Shown: positions 13,939-21,508 of the stretch, piece after piece
How positions within the stretch are numbered: the stretch's first letter is position 1
Layout: every line of letters begins with the position of its first letter
DNA from: Candidatus Saccharibacteria bacterium UBA1050
GTDB taxonomy: Bacteria > Patescibacteriota > Saccharimonadia > Saccharimonadales > Saccharimonadaceae
NCBI GenBank assembly: GCA_002316545.1
Contig: DCDR01000001.1
Location: 727,995 to 791,994, forward strand
Direction: 5' to 3'
DNA length: 64,000 bases
Made by a program: the position numbers and the translations under genes
The notes under the pieces: model-generated
The model's database searches: none
Told to the model about the DNA's origin: nothing
What the model saw: the letters and a program-made list of their open reading frames with translations, nothing else

Positions 13939-14906
13939 CACTGCACACCCTCGCCGAGACTGTATAGCTTGGTATTTCCTACACCTGCGACGGGGGGAGC
14001 GAGTAGTCCCTCTGCGACCCATCTATTTAATAGGCTACGCAGTGTGTGCTCGTTGGTTTTTATATCGAGTTTCTCAAGCTCTTCAATCAAGTCCTTTTGG
14101 CGTAGCTGCTTATTCTGCGAGAGTAACTTAATGACGGCGGAACGTAGTATCTCTGACTTATCAATCTTCGATTTAACAGCTCCTAGATACTCGAATCGGA
14201 ACTCCAACTCGTCGGCTGATACTTTCACTTCGAACGGGTCAAGCTCGACATCGTATCGCTGCTTAGTCTGGTCAAAATAGAGATACCACTTATCTTTACG
14301 GATTACTCCAATATGGCTATCTACTGCTGCAAGGATATCTGACGAACCTCGCATTTCATTGCCAGAGCCACCATTCATCGCCCCCTGTTTACGATTGTGC
14401 TGCGTTACCAATACGGCTACATCTGCTTCCGTGAAGCGTCGTAGTTTTCTGAATACTTTAGACATCTCACGAGCACTATTCTCGTCGGCGTCGTGTATGC
14501 GTATCAGGGCGTCAATTATCACGAGCTTGATACTCCGTGCTTCACACGCCAGCAAGGCTGCGTCAATGTGTTTATCGTCGAGCTGGAAGCCCTGTAATGC
14601 TACGAAGTGTATTGGCAAGTCTGCCGTTGCCCCTAGTTGATACAGTCGCTTTTGTAATAGTCGCTCACCATTCTCCTCGTCAATGACAAGAACACTTCCT
14701 TGTTGAGTGTTGAACTGTCCGAATAGCGGCTCTCCTCGTGCCACGGACAGTGCGATTTCAAGCAATGTATACGTTTTGAATGAACGTGATGTGCCAGAGA
14801 GAATTGTTATCGAAGCGTCAGGTATAAGCCTGTCTACGATGTATTCTTGTTCTGGATAATACTGTCCCATCAACTGGTCCAGTGGTTTTATACTGATAGG
14901 GTTCAT
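13938..14906 (-). CDS. RepA-like RecA-fold ATPase with C-terminal winged helix
   Basis: A 322-residue protein of the RepA/AAA_25 family. The Walker A motif GTSRSFKT is at residues 38-45, the Walker B-like LVIIDALI near 126-133, and a conserved TQHNRKQGAMNGGSG segment follows. The C-terminal 80 residues look like a winged helix (RQKDLIEELEKLDIKTNEHTLRSLL). Such proteins are plasmid or element replicative helicases or their loaders. AGGAGGGG lies just upstream of the start. It precedes the 65-residue gene by a four-base overlap. It suggests that the element can replicate after excision. Confidence 0.82.
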   Translation of the reverse strand: MNPISIKPLDQLMGQYYPEQEYIVDRLIPDASITILSGTSRSFKTYTLLEIALSVARGEPLFGQFNTQQGSVLVIDEENGERLLQKRLYQLGATADLPIHFVALQGFQLDDKHIDAALLACEARSIKLVIIDALIRIHDADENSAREMSKVFRKLRRFTEADVAVLVTQHNRKQGAMNGGSGNEMRGSSDILAAVDSHIGVIRKDKWYLYFDQTKQRYDVELDPFEVKVSADELEFRFEYLGAVKSKIDKSEILRSAVIKLLSQNKQLRQKDLIEELEKLDIKTNEHTLRSLLNRWVAEGLLAPPVAGVGNTKLYSLGEGVQ

Positions 14907-15008
14907 AACCCCTCCTAATTTGTTGTGGAGCTGTTAGACGGGCTTGCTAATGTCGCAGCTCCTGCAAACCTACTATCAACTATATGGGGGTAGCTTAAAC
15001 GGTTACAT

Positions 15009-15036
15009 GGACAAACAATGGGCAAGTTATTTGTCC
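15009..15036. promoter_or_regulatory. Inverted repeat, candidate operator
   Basis: GGACAAA (15009-15015) and TTTGTCC (15030-15036) form a perfect seven-base inverted repeat with 21-base centre spacing. It lies between the orphan gene and the RepA-like gene, upstream of the latter. Confidence 0.4.
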
Positions 15037-15059
15037 TATAAAGTAAGGGGTCGGTGTAT

Positions 15060-15941
15060 CTATTTCACAGACTTACGTTTATAGATTTTATGAATATGGC
15101 TATATAGGTCAGAGTTGGCAGTTTGCCGAGGAAAATACTTTCGTGCAATCTGGACAGTCTTCATTCCAGCATCCATGTCTCTGACTATGCCTAAATCCCG
15201 TTCTCTATTGGTGTCAACTTTCGGTTTACGTTGTGGCTTACCGACTAGGGGAGCTATGTGTTTCCAAGCGTCGGCATACTTCTTCCTACTCGAACCTTTC
15301 GGAATACGCAGAATAACATCACCGTTTGAATCAATGCTGTCTATGACAATATCTAGGTCTGTATAAACAGAGTAGGCGTTATCAACGTACTCCTTGTTTA
15401 TTACCACGTTCTCTACTATCAGATACCACGATTCATCGAGCGAGAATTGCTTGAGAATGTTCTCAATCATGAAGCGTAAAAACACCATTTTTCTTAGGCT
15501 GGGGTCGTGATAGCCGAGGTAGCCAGTAGCTCCTTCTGACATGTCTTTGATGATGTCTTCATATATCGCAGCCTCCTCAGAGGTACTGGCAGATTTAAGC
15601 TCTTTGGCGGCATTTTCGATAATCTCTTGTGATTCCGTAGCCGCTTTTTCATCGTATGTAATCAGCCCCAACTCAATCAGCTCCTCACGACTGGGGGTTC
15701 GCATAAGACGTTGGATTGCACTAGATGATGGTTCAGAATAAATCGGTTGCTTATTTGTCAGGCCAAGTTTTTTTCTGGTTTGATTGATGGCAGAAATGAA
15801 GTCGCTGCTTTGTAAGAGGAAGGGTAGTTTGTCATCTCTAAGTTTTTTACCGTCATCAATAGAGCCGCTTGTCAGACCGAGGTTTAGCCAGAACAACTCA
15901 CTGCCAATATCGCCTAGAGGGTGAATCTTATCGTCAGCCAT
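15060..15941 (-). CDS. Element protein of unknown function
   Basis: A 293-residue soluble protein. The C-terminal 60 residues contain an HTH-like pattern (DLGIVRDMDAGMKTVQIARKY followed by a basic helix), suggesting DNA binding. The middle is acidic and helical. It starts seven bases from a perfect TATAAT on the minus strand (15949-15954), so its message is probably leaderless. It is transcribed away from the riboswitch-like RNA and toward the RepA-like gene, so it may be a regulator or replication accessory of the element. No family is recognised. Confidence 0.7.
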   Translation of the reverse strand: MADDKIHPLGDIGSELFWLNLGLTSGSIDDGKKLRDDKLPFLLQSSDFISAINQTRKKLGLTNKQPIYSEPSSSAIQRLMRTPSREELIELGLITYDEKAATESQEIIENAAKELKSASTSEEAAIYEDIIKDMSEGATGYLGYHDPSLRKMVFLRFMIENILKQFSLDESWYLIVENVVINKEYVDNAYSVYTDLDIVIDSIDSNGDVILRIPKGSSRKKYADAWKHIAPLVGKPQRKPKVDTNRERDLGIVRDMDAGMKTVQIARKYFPRQTANSDLYSHIHKIYKRKSVK

Positions 15942-16030
15942 TGAGATTATTATAACCGTTGAGACATCATTCAGTGTTAGGGCTAAACGTATTTCTCACT
16001 GTTCTCCCACTGTTTTTGTGAAAATTACTA

Positions 16031-16188
16031 TATAATAAAAATGTCTTACGCTTAATAAAATAATAGCAGTGGTTTTCGTTTCAGCTTCGGCTGCTAGCGG
16101 TTTTGCTCTTGAAATGGGCACCGTGTAAACAGTTGGGGCAAAACCCGCTGCTATGGGCGTAAGACACCTCACGGTGTCCTTTTTATTT
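16031..16188 (+). ncRNA. Structured RNA with terminator and competing pairings (riboswitch or attenuator candidate)
   Basis: After TATAAT at 16031-16036 comes a closed fold. P1 is GTCTTACGC/GCGTAAGAC (16043-16051 with 16157-16165). P2 is ATAGCAG-GGTTTT with AAAACC-CTGCTAT (16063-16076 with 16140-16154). A UUCG-capped hairpin CAGC/GCTG lies at 16082-16093. A terminator follows: GACACC-TCAC-GGTGTC (16163-16178) then CTTTTTATTT. GGGCACCGTG (16116-16125) can pair with CACGGTGTCC (16170-16179), which would destroy the terminator. P1 and the terminator also share three bases. No known family is recognised. Confidence 0.7.
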
Positions 16189-16226
16189 GGAGCCGAACAA
16201 CAACTAAGCGAGTCAGGAGGCTCTAA

Positions 16227-16784
16227 GTGAATACAAAAGAGAAAAAGTCAGTATTTAAGCGGTGGTGGTTCTGGGTCATTGTCGTTATCGTACTCATCGG
16301 TATCGGTGGTGCGGCAGGTGGTAACAAGGGCGATACTGCAACTAACACGGGTAGCAACAACGGCTCGCAAGACCAAAAAGCAGAAGAAAAGACCGAGTTC
16401 AAGATTGGTGAAACTGCCACTTTTGATGACAAGTCAATTACTGTTACCGACGTACAACGCAACTACGACACGGGCAACCAGTTCGCTCAGCCGGAATCTG
16501 GCAAAGAGTTCGTTATCGTAACCGTTAATATCGTGAACAATAGCGATTCTAATCTTGACTACAATACCTTTGAGTTCAAAATGCAGGACTCAAATGGCGT
16601 TCAGCAGAATGAAGCAATCACTGCACTTTCAGAGGGTAAGCTCAATAGTGGCTCACTCGCTAAGGGTGGTAAAGTTACTGGTAAGCTCGCCTACGAAGTG
16701 CCAAAAGACGATAAAGGTTTGAAACTGCTTTATCAGAACTTTAGCTTCTTCGATAACAAGGCAATCACTTTTAACTTGCAATAG
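16227..16784 (+). CDS. DUF4352-like surface protein
   Basis: A 185-residue protein starting at GTG 16227 after AGGAGG (16215-16220). A basic N-terminus, one membrane helix (residues 13-30) and a Gly/Ser/Asn linker lead to an extracellular beta-sandwich of about 125 residues. The pattern ITVTDVQRNYDTGN...GKEFVIVTVNIVNNSDSNLDYN matches DUF4352. These domains occur in many Gram-positive and Patescibacteria lipoproteins or anchored proteins with no defined activity. It sits directly downstream of the terminator-bearing structured RNA and shows no promoter of its own, so read-through of that RNA should set its expression. Confidence 0.8.
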   Translation: MNTKEKKSVFKRWWFWVIVVIVLIGIGGAAGGNKGDTATNTGSNNGSQDQKAEEKTEFKIGETATFDDKSITVTDVQRNYDTGNQFAQPESGKEFVIVTVNIVNNSDSNLDYNTFEFKMQDSNGVQQNEAITALSEGKLNSGSLAKGGKVTGKLAYEVPKDDKGLKLLYQNFSFFDNKAITFNLQ

Positions 16785-16805
16785 CAGGAGAATAGCAGGA
16801 AGAAT

Positions 16806-16828
16806 ACCCGCTGTGATAGGCGGGTTTT
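16806..16828 (+). terminator. Terminator of the DUF4352 gene
   Basis: ACCCGC/GCGGGT stem with an eight-base loop, followed by TTTTC. Confidence 0.75.
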
Positions 16829-16840
16829 CTATGTCTCGTA

Positions 16841-16869
16841 TTGAGTCGTCTTGATAAAGCAAATATCAT
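16841..16869 (+). promoter_or_regulatory. Leaderless promoter of the 16876 gene
   Basis: TTGAGT at 16841-16846, a 17-base spacer, and TATCAT at 16864-16869. The ATG is six bases downstream of the -10 box. Confidence 0.65.
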
Positions 16870-16875
16870 TAACAT

Positions 16876-17184
16876 ATGAAGCCAATTCGTTCATTTCGTG
16901 CCATCTGTCGAAGCCGCAGCCTAACTATATCGCAGACCGACACATTGCAATCCCTCGTAGACCAGCGTAAAGGCGTCTTACATCCGTACTGGATTCAATT
17001 AGCACTCTATATGCCATACGATTTCGCCAAGTGTTTACACGACGAATTAGTCGAGAATGAGTGGGCGGTGCCTGATAAAGTGGAAATTGACGGTACTGTT
17101 TGCGAGTCTGAATTAACTAGTAGTGAAATAGAGATATTAGCCCAAATCGAACTGCAAACTAGTAACTATTTCTCATCGTATTAA
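16876..17184 (+). CDS. Small element protein of unknown function
   Basis: A 102-residue soluble protein with four cysteines or fewer and no membrane segment. The first 30 residues are basic, the rest acidic, ending in a helical ELTSSEIEILAQIE stretch. It is read from a well-placed promoter with the ATG six bases after the -10 box, so the message is probably leaderless. No family is recognised. A GGTTAT/ATAACC hairpin (17205-17222) follows but has no T-run. Confidence 0.6.
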   Translation: MKPIRSFRAICRSRSLTISQTDTLQSLVDQRKGVLHPYWIQLALYMPYDFAKCLHDELVENEWAVPDKVEIDGTVCESELTSSEIEILAQIELQTSNYFSSY

Positions 17185-17257
17185 TAAGAAAATCTAACGA
17201 CACAGGTTATTATCAGATAACCGCAAAACACGCCTAGCAAAACTTCGCTGTAAATAG

Positions 17258-17466
17258 TACAATCATGACAAGCGTTTCACGCCAGACCTAAACCGTACTC
17301 CGTGCGGCATGGTTGAATAATCCACAAAGAGAAACAGCTCGTCATGAGTACTTCTCTTTGTGGTCATTGCTGGAAACGGCAATGGGTGGCTCTCGGGCTG
17401 CCGCTCGTGGCGAGCTTTTTGGTTCGCCGAAACCATCAACAAAGATACCCCAGAGGAGGCGGTGCC
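17258..17466 (+). promoter_or_regulatory. Promoter and folded leader of the pilin-domain protein gene
   Basis: TACAAT at 17258-17263 is followed by about 200 bases of folded leader. A perfect 12-pair stem CCACAAAGAGAA/TTCTCTTTGTGG (17322-17333 with 17352-17363) is the main element. CATTGC/GCAATG (17365-17370 with 17379-17384) and a GGCGA/TCGCC hairpin come next. CAGAGGAGG precedes the ATG at 17467. Confidence 0.55.
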
Positions 17467-18006
17467 ATGTCAGAACCACACAAAACAGAACAGACAGAGA
17501 GTCAGGGGCTTGCGGTTGCGTCGCTAGTGCTTGGTATTTTAGCAATTATTACATGTCTTGTTTGGTATATCGGTATTGTGCTTGGTGTTTTGGCTATCAT
17601 TTTTGGAGCGGTATCGGTCAAGAAACGAGGTCGCAAAAAGGCGATTGCAGGAATTGCAACAGGTAGCATTGGCGTTATTTTGAGCTTACTCATTGTTTGG
17701 GTGGTATCGGCAGCACTACCTAGCTTGCAGAAGAGTCAGCGAGACACCGCACGCAAAAATGACGTTTCAGCCTTAGTAACTGATGTATTGTCATTCCAGA
17801 CAGAGAATCGAGGACAGCTTCCGAGTGCAAACGACCTAACTACCTCTAGTCTTGCTCAAGTTACTTCTATTGCTGGCGAGGGCGAACCAACGACCGATAA
17901 AGCCGTGCTCAAGACTGGTGTAAATTGCGACGGCGTATCGTCTACTCGAAACTATTCAATCACTATTTTGCTAGAAAGCGGTTCGCCCTACTGTCAGGGT
18001 TCGTAA
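17467..18006 (+). CDS. DUF4190 membrane protein fused to a pilin-like ectodomain
   Basis: A 179-residue protein starting at 17467 behind GAGGAGG. Residues 10-85 form a DUF4190-type pair of membrane helices with a basic loop (SVKKRGRKKAIAGIATG). Directly after the second helix the sequence LPSLQKSQRDTARKNDV is nearly the same as LPALQRGQRDTARKNDV in the major pilin encoded at 32621-33043. The likeness continues through ENRGQLPSA, and both end in a Cys pair. It lacks the prepilin peptidase signal (G-FTxxE), so it cannot be processed as a pilin. It may display a pilin-like domain on the membrane or interfere with pilus assembly; the role is inference. Confidence 0.82.
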   Translation: MSEPHKTEQTESQGLAVASLVLGILAIITCLVWYIGIVLGVLAIIFGAVSVKKRGRKKAIAGIATGSIGVILSLLIVWVVSAALPSLQKSQRDTARKNDVSALVTDVLSFQTENRGQLPSANDLTTSSLAQVTSIAGEGEPTTDKAVLKTGVNCDGVSSTRNYSITILLESGSPYCQGS

Positions 18007-18018
18007 AAAGATAACCGT

Positions 18019-18561
18019 ATGGACACACTAAAATCTATCGGCAGCACATTACTGGGAGTAGCAATATTCATCGGAATCATTATTGCAACGGTGTTATTTT
18101 TTACGCTTGGTGCAAAGGTGGCATTTACAATCTCACCATTTATAAACTGGTTGGCTGGTATACTGCTTGTCATTAATCTTTTGCTTTTGCTCTTTGCGGT
18201 CATACCAAAAGCAAGGGGCGTTGTAGGGCTGATTATTTACATTTCCTCATATGTTTATGGATTATCGGCGTGGATTTACGGACTTGCAGTCACACTCGCA
18301 TTATGGGGCTGGATTGCAGTTATTATAGGGCTATTTCTTGGTGGGGTTGGAGTTGTGCCAATCGGCATGTTAGCAGCGATATTTCATGGCGAATGGGGTA
18401 TTTTCTGGACACTACTCCTCACGGTTGTTCTTACCTATGGCTCAAGAATAGTAGGTTACGCATTGGCTAACAGTGCTGATAATCGTAACAATGATAGAGA
18501 TGACGTGATTGATATTGAGCCTGAAAATGATACTAAACGAACATGGGGAGATTTGGAGTAA
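18019..18561 (+). CDS. Multi-pass membrane protein ending in WGDLE
   Basis: A 180-residue protein with four to five predicted membrane helices over residues 8-150 and an Asp/Asn-rich cytoplasmic tail ending TWGDLE. The stop overlaps the next ATG (TAATG). The bases encoding the final residues (GGGGAGATTTGGAG) also act as the ribosome site for the next gene. No family is recognised. It belongs to a tightly packed run of small membrane genes at 17.5-20.5 kb. Confidence 0.65.
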   Translation: MDTLKSIGSTLLGVAIFIGIIIATVLFFTLGAKVAFTISPFINWLAGILLVINLLLLLFAVIPKARGVVGLIIYISSYVYGLSAWIYGLAVTLALWGWIAVIIGLFLGGVGVVPIGMLAAIFHGEWGIFWTLLLTVVLTYGSRIVGYALANSADNRNNDRDDVIDIEPENDTKRTWGDLE

Positions 18562-18956
18562 TGAGTAAAAAAGCCAAAAAAAACCTAAAATTACCAATCT
18601 TTTTGATTATCGGACCCGCACTGGGATTGGTGCTGTCAATCTTTATTTATGCAATCGTTAACTTTATATTTTCAGGTGTAACTGCCGAGCCGACATCTAC
18701 ATCAGATATGAGCTTGTCGGACGGTGCGAGTATCGCTCAAGGAGTAGATAGCAGTGCTGACCTTTATGGAGATTCTTCGATGGTTCGCACTATTTCAAAT
18801 GTCTTACTGTTTCTTCTTGGTTCAGTAAGCGTATTGGCATTTGTGCCATGTTTAGTTTTTGGGATTATTATTCTAAACAGGCGTCGCAACTCACAGGGAG
18901 ATGATACACCTATGACTAAAAACAAAGAGTCTAGGGATTGGGGAGATTTAGAATAA
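18561..18956 (+). CDS. Two-helix membrane protein ending in WGDLE
   Basis: A 131-residue protein with a basic start, helix one (about 13-38), a Ser/Thr-rich external loop, helix two (about 80-105), then a polar tail ending DWGDLE. The same C-terminal pentapeptide ends the gene before it. Its stop overlaps the following ATG in the same TAATG manner, and an in-frame longer start at 18543 would lie within the previous gene. No family is recognised. Confidence 0.65.
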   Translation: MSKKAKKNLKLPIFLIIGPALGLVLSIFIYAIVNFIFSGVTAEPTSTSDMSLSDGASIAQGVDSSADLYGDSSMVRTISNVLLFLLGSVSVLAFVPCLVFGIIILNRRRNSQGDDTPMTKNKESRDWGDLE

Positions 18957-19816
18957 TGCAGCTTCCACACTCAAAAACTCGTCAAACGTATATAGACCAA
19001 GTTAAAGTCATTGAAGCAAACCTCAAAGATGCAACCTCTGGTGAGAAAGACAAGGCGTTACTGACTCAAGTTCAGAAGCGGCTTGATTCTTTAGCTGAAA
19101 AGTATCAATTCAGTGAAGAAATCGGCACGGCTAGATATAAACTCTACGAATTACAGGCGTTAGTCCATTATTTTAACGGTTACGATGACGACGCACTCGA
19201 TTTTATCAATCAGGCGATAGAAACACGAGGCGAAACGTATGCCAAGGCGGAGAAGCTCAAGAAGCAGTTATCGCTCGGCGACCAGTACGTTACAAAGACT
19301 ACCAATCCCGACAAAATGACGAAGGAGCAGCAACGTAAGCATAAAATTGGACTTGAGGGCTGGTTGGCATTGTTCATCGTAGGGCAGATTTTGGCGTTGC
19401 TCATTACGGTATTCAGGTTTTTCTCCGACGGCTTTATGTCGTCGTCTGACATATCAGCCCTCAACGAATACGAGCATGGACTTGGCGATACCCTACAAGC
19501 CCTAACAGCGTTCGAGAACACTGCTGTTATCGTATATGTGGCACTTCTCATTACTATGCTTGTGTTGTTATTCCGCAAGCGTAAATTAGCAAAGCCATTT
19601 GCAATTGCAACGCTGATATTCGCAGCAGTATACGGAATCATAGATTATGCAACAGCGTCATCTGTTTTTGAGTCATCTGGTCTTGCTGGAAATGCCGAGA
19701 TACAGTCAATGATGAGTAAATATAGCGGTGACGTAGGTAGAAGCGTCATAGGGGTGTTAATTTGGGTACCGTACTTCCTTATATCTAAACGTGTAAAAAG
19801 GACACTCACGAAATGA
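18956..19816 (+). CDS. Membrane protein with a DUF2569-like domain and TPR-like N-terminus
   Basis: A 286-residue protein. The N-terminal 115 residues are soluble and helical, with a TPR-like pair (LYELQALVHYFNGYDDDALDFINQAIE). The C-terminal half has four membrane helices beginning GLEGWLALFIVGQ, the signature of DUF2569. The start at 18956 overlaps the upstream stop. Its end overlaps the KTSC gene by four bases. The role is unknown; the mix of a protein-interaction domain with a membrane domain is typical of envelope accessory proteins. Confidence 0.7.
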   Translation: MQLPHSKTRQTYIDQVKVIEANLKDATSGEKDKALLTQVQKRLDSLAEKYQFSEEIGTARYKLYELQALVHYFNGYDDDALDFINQAIETRGETYAKAEKLKKQLSLGDQYVTKTTNPDKMTKEQQRKHKIGLEGWLALFIVGQILALLITVFRFFSDGFMSSSDISALNEYEHGLGDTLQALTAFENTAVIVYVALLITMLVLLFRKRKLAKPFAIATLIFAAVYGIIDYATASSVFESSGLAGNAEIQSMMSKYSGDVGRSVIGVLIWVPYFLISKRVKRTLTK

Positions 19817-20187
19817 CGCAGCACAAAGAAGACTATTCATGGGTGTATATCGGACTTGCGGTACTTATCGGCGGTGCGATTCTATATTTCCTCTTTTTAT
19901 CACCTAGCTCTGGCTATGTAACGGTAAAATATCGTGATGACAAAGTAAACATTTCAGCAAGTAATTTTGAGCCGTTAAATAAATCAGACTCGACGGTTAA
20001 AGGTGCATGGTACGACAGTAGCAACGAATACATGGTCATAAAGTTGAGCGGTACATATTATCACTACTGCGGTATGCCAAGCGGTGTGTGGAGCGGTCTA
20101 AAAGCGGCTTCATCTCCATATGAATATTATCAAGACAGTATAAAGGGCGATTTCGATTGTCGGGTTAATCCAGTTCCGAGTTATTAG
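19813..20187 (+). CDS. Membrane-anchored KTSC-domain protein
   Basis: A 124-residue protein with one membrane helix (residues 12-30) and an outer domain whose pattern, AWYDSSNEYMVIKLSGTYYHYCGMPSGVW, is the KTSC domain. KTSC domains are small beta folds found alone or fused to lysyl-tRNA synthetase and to envelope proteins; their activity is not established. The gene overlaps its upstream neighbour by four bases and is followed two bases on by the next ATG. Confidence 0.8.
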   Translation: MTQHKEDYSWVYIGLAVLIGGAILYFLFLSPSSGYVTVKYRDDKVNISASNFEPLNKSDSTVKGAWYDSSNEYMVIKLSGTYYHYCGMPSGVWSGLKAASSPYEYYQDSIKGDFDCRVNPVPSY

Positions 20188-20189
20188 TG

Positions 20190-20504
20190 ATGAAAAACGT
20201 AGTCTCTGTTAACAAATACCTACTAGCAAGCCTGATTATTGCTGCATTAGCAGTTGGTAGCTACGCAGGTTTTTACTATACAAACCAACACTACCAAAGC
20301 AAAGAAGCGAAAGAATTGAGCCAAGAAGCCGAAACCGACCAGAAGAATCTGATATGCGAAGCACGAGTTCAGCGTGGCAAAATAGGCGACGTTAAAAGTG
20401 ATTACTTTATTTTTGAGCGAAGTGAAAAGCAAGAGGATTGTGAAAGGTTTATAGAATACAAAAATATTTCAGATGACACCGAAAGCTATTGGATGGGATT
20501 CTAG
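20190..20504 (+). CDS. Single-pass membrane protein of unknown function
   Basis: A 104-residue protein with an N-terminal helix (about 9-27) and a charged external part with two cysteines (ICEAR, DCERF). The ATG at 20190 is preferred over the GTG at 20187, which overlaps the previous stop. The last gene of the membrane-protein run. No family is recognised. Confidence 0.55.
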   Translation: MKNVVSVNKYLLASLIIAALAVGSYAGFYYTNQHYQSKEAKELSQEAETDQKNLICEARVQRGKIGDVKSDYFIFERSEKQEDCERFIEYKNISDDTESYWMGF

Positions 20505-20519
20505 GGCTATACTTAGGAT

Positions 20520-21422
20520 ATGGATGGCGAATATCTAACGGTGCTTTATAGACAAATGATGGACGCCTGGTTCAGCTCGCTAAAAGTCGGTGATACAGTC
20601 TACAATTACAGTGACGACAGACCTGATAGGGGCACGGTCGGAAAGCTGCGTGAAGGCGTTATTAAAGAAGTCCACGACAACGGCAGATATGACCGCTATG
20701 TCATCGTCGACAACCTTACGACGGGCAGACAAAACAAGTGGGGTGACTATGCTCTGGTAAAACCGCCAGAACTCGAAGCAGTATCCGAGAAGTTAACCCA
20801 GCTGCACACAGTAAGCGAGGCTGATTTACAGTTACTGCAAAAGCCAGAGAAAACAGAACAAACTATCAACGAAAAAGCAGCAAAGGCTGACTATGAACAT
20901 CTTCTCGAAAGAGCCAAAGAGCTACTGAAAAATGACGATATACAGCAAGGTAAATGTAGTGGTATATATGGGGCATTTAATAAAAAGACTGGCGAGTGTA
21001 TTTATATTGGTAAATCACGTTCTTCTATCTCTACTCGCTGGCGTGAACATGCTCGGTTTTGGAAAAAGCTACGACCGATTCACAGGCAGCCACTCCTGAC
21101 GCAATACCTCCATTTTTTCAGCGACCAGATTGAGTGGAGAGTATTGCTACCTGTTGCGAGTGATATAAATAATGACTTGCTCGAATACAGTGAACGAAGA
21201 CTCTTTGAAAAGTATCGCCCTATTGCGAACTCAATTATTCCAAACGGCACGTTCTACGGTAGGAGCGTGATGGAGGGCGAGGGCGACTCTATTTCAGTAT
21301 CAGAGTGGAATCCCTGTATGGTTGAAATCAGAATACGCAAGGGACAGTTTAACGGTTTCTCGGATGGCAAGAGCCACTTTGACAGCGACATAGGTGACGA
21401 CGCAAAAACTACTCCTATATAA
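20520..21422 (+). CDS. GIY-YIG nuclease-domain protein
   Basis: A 300-residue protein. The N-terminal 85 residues form a small beta-rich domain (VGDTVYNYSDDRPDRGTVGK). A linker leads to a GIY-YIG domain at about 140-240, with GIYGAFNKKTGECIYIGKS carrying both signature tripeptides, an Arg in TRWREHAR and a Glu in LEYSERRL. Such nucleases cut DNA in mobile elements, repair or restriction. It starts six bases after TATACT (20508-20513), so it is probably leaderless and separately expressed from the membrane-protein run. Confidence 0.82.
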   Translation: MDGEYLTVLYRQMMDAWFSSLKVGDTVYNYSDDRPDRGTVGKLREGVIKEVHDNGRYDRYVIVDNLTTGRQNKWGDYALVKPPELEAVSEKLTQLHTVSEADLQLLQKPEKTEQTINEKAAKADYEHLLERAKELLKNDDIQQGKCSGIYGAFNKKTGECIYIGKSRSSISTRWREHARFWKKLRPIHRQPLLTQYLHFFSDQIEWRVLLPVASDINNDLLEYSERRLFEKYRPIANSIIPNGTFYGRSVMEGEGDSISVSEWNPCMVEIRIRKGQFNGFSDGKSHFDSDIGDDAKTTPI

Positions 21423-21508
21423 GTAAGTCGTTTTCTCGGTTTCTTTATACTGGATAATTCTGTTGTTCATTCTAGAGACAGAAGCCACGGACGGTATAAT
21501 GAAATTAG

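Noticed and set aside
17344..17466. In-frame ATG at 17344 extending the pilin-like fusion
   Set aside because: It lies inside the folded leader and has no ribosome site; the extension has no sensible composition, while GAGGAGG marks 17467.
20506..20516. GCTATACTTA near the GIY-YIG gene as the right attachment site
   Set aside because: It matches ten bases of the left junction, but it is largely the -10 box of that gene; such matches are common in this promoter style.
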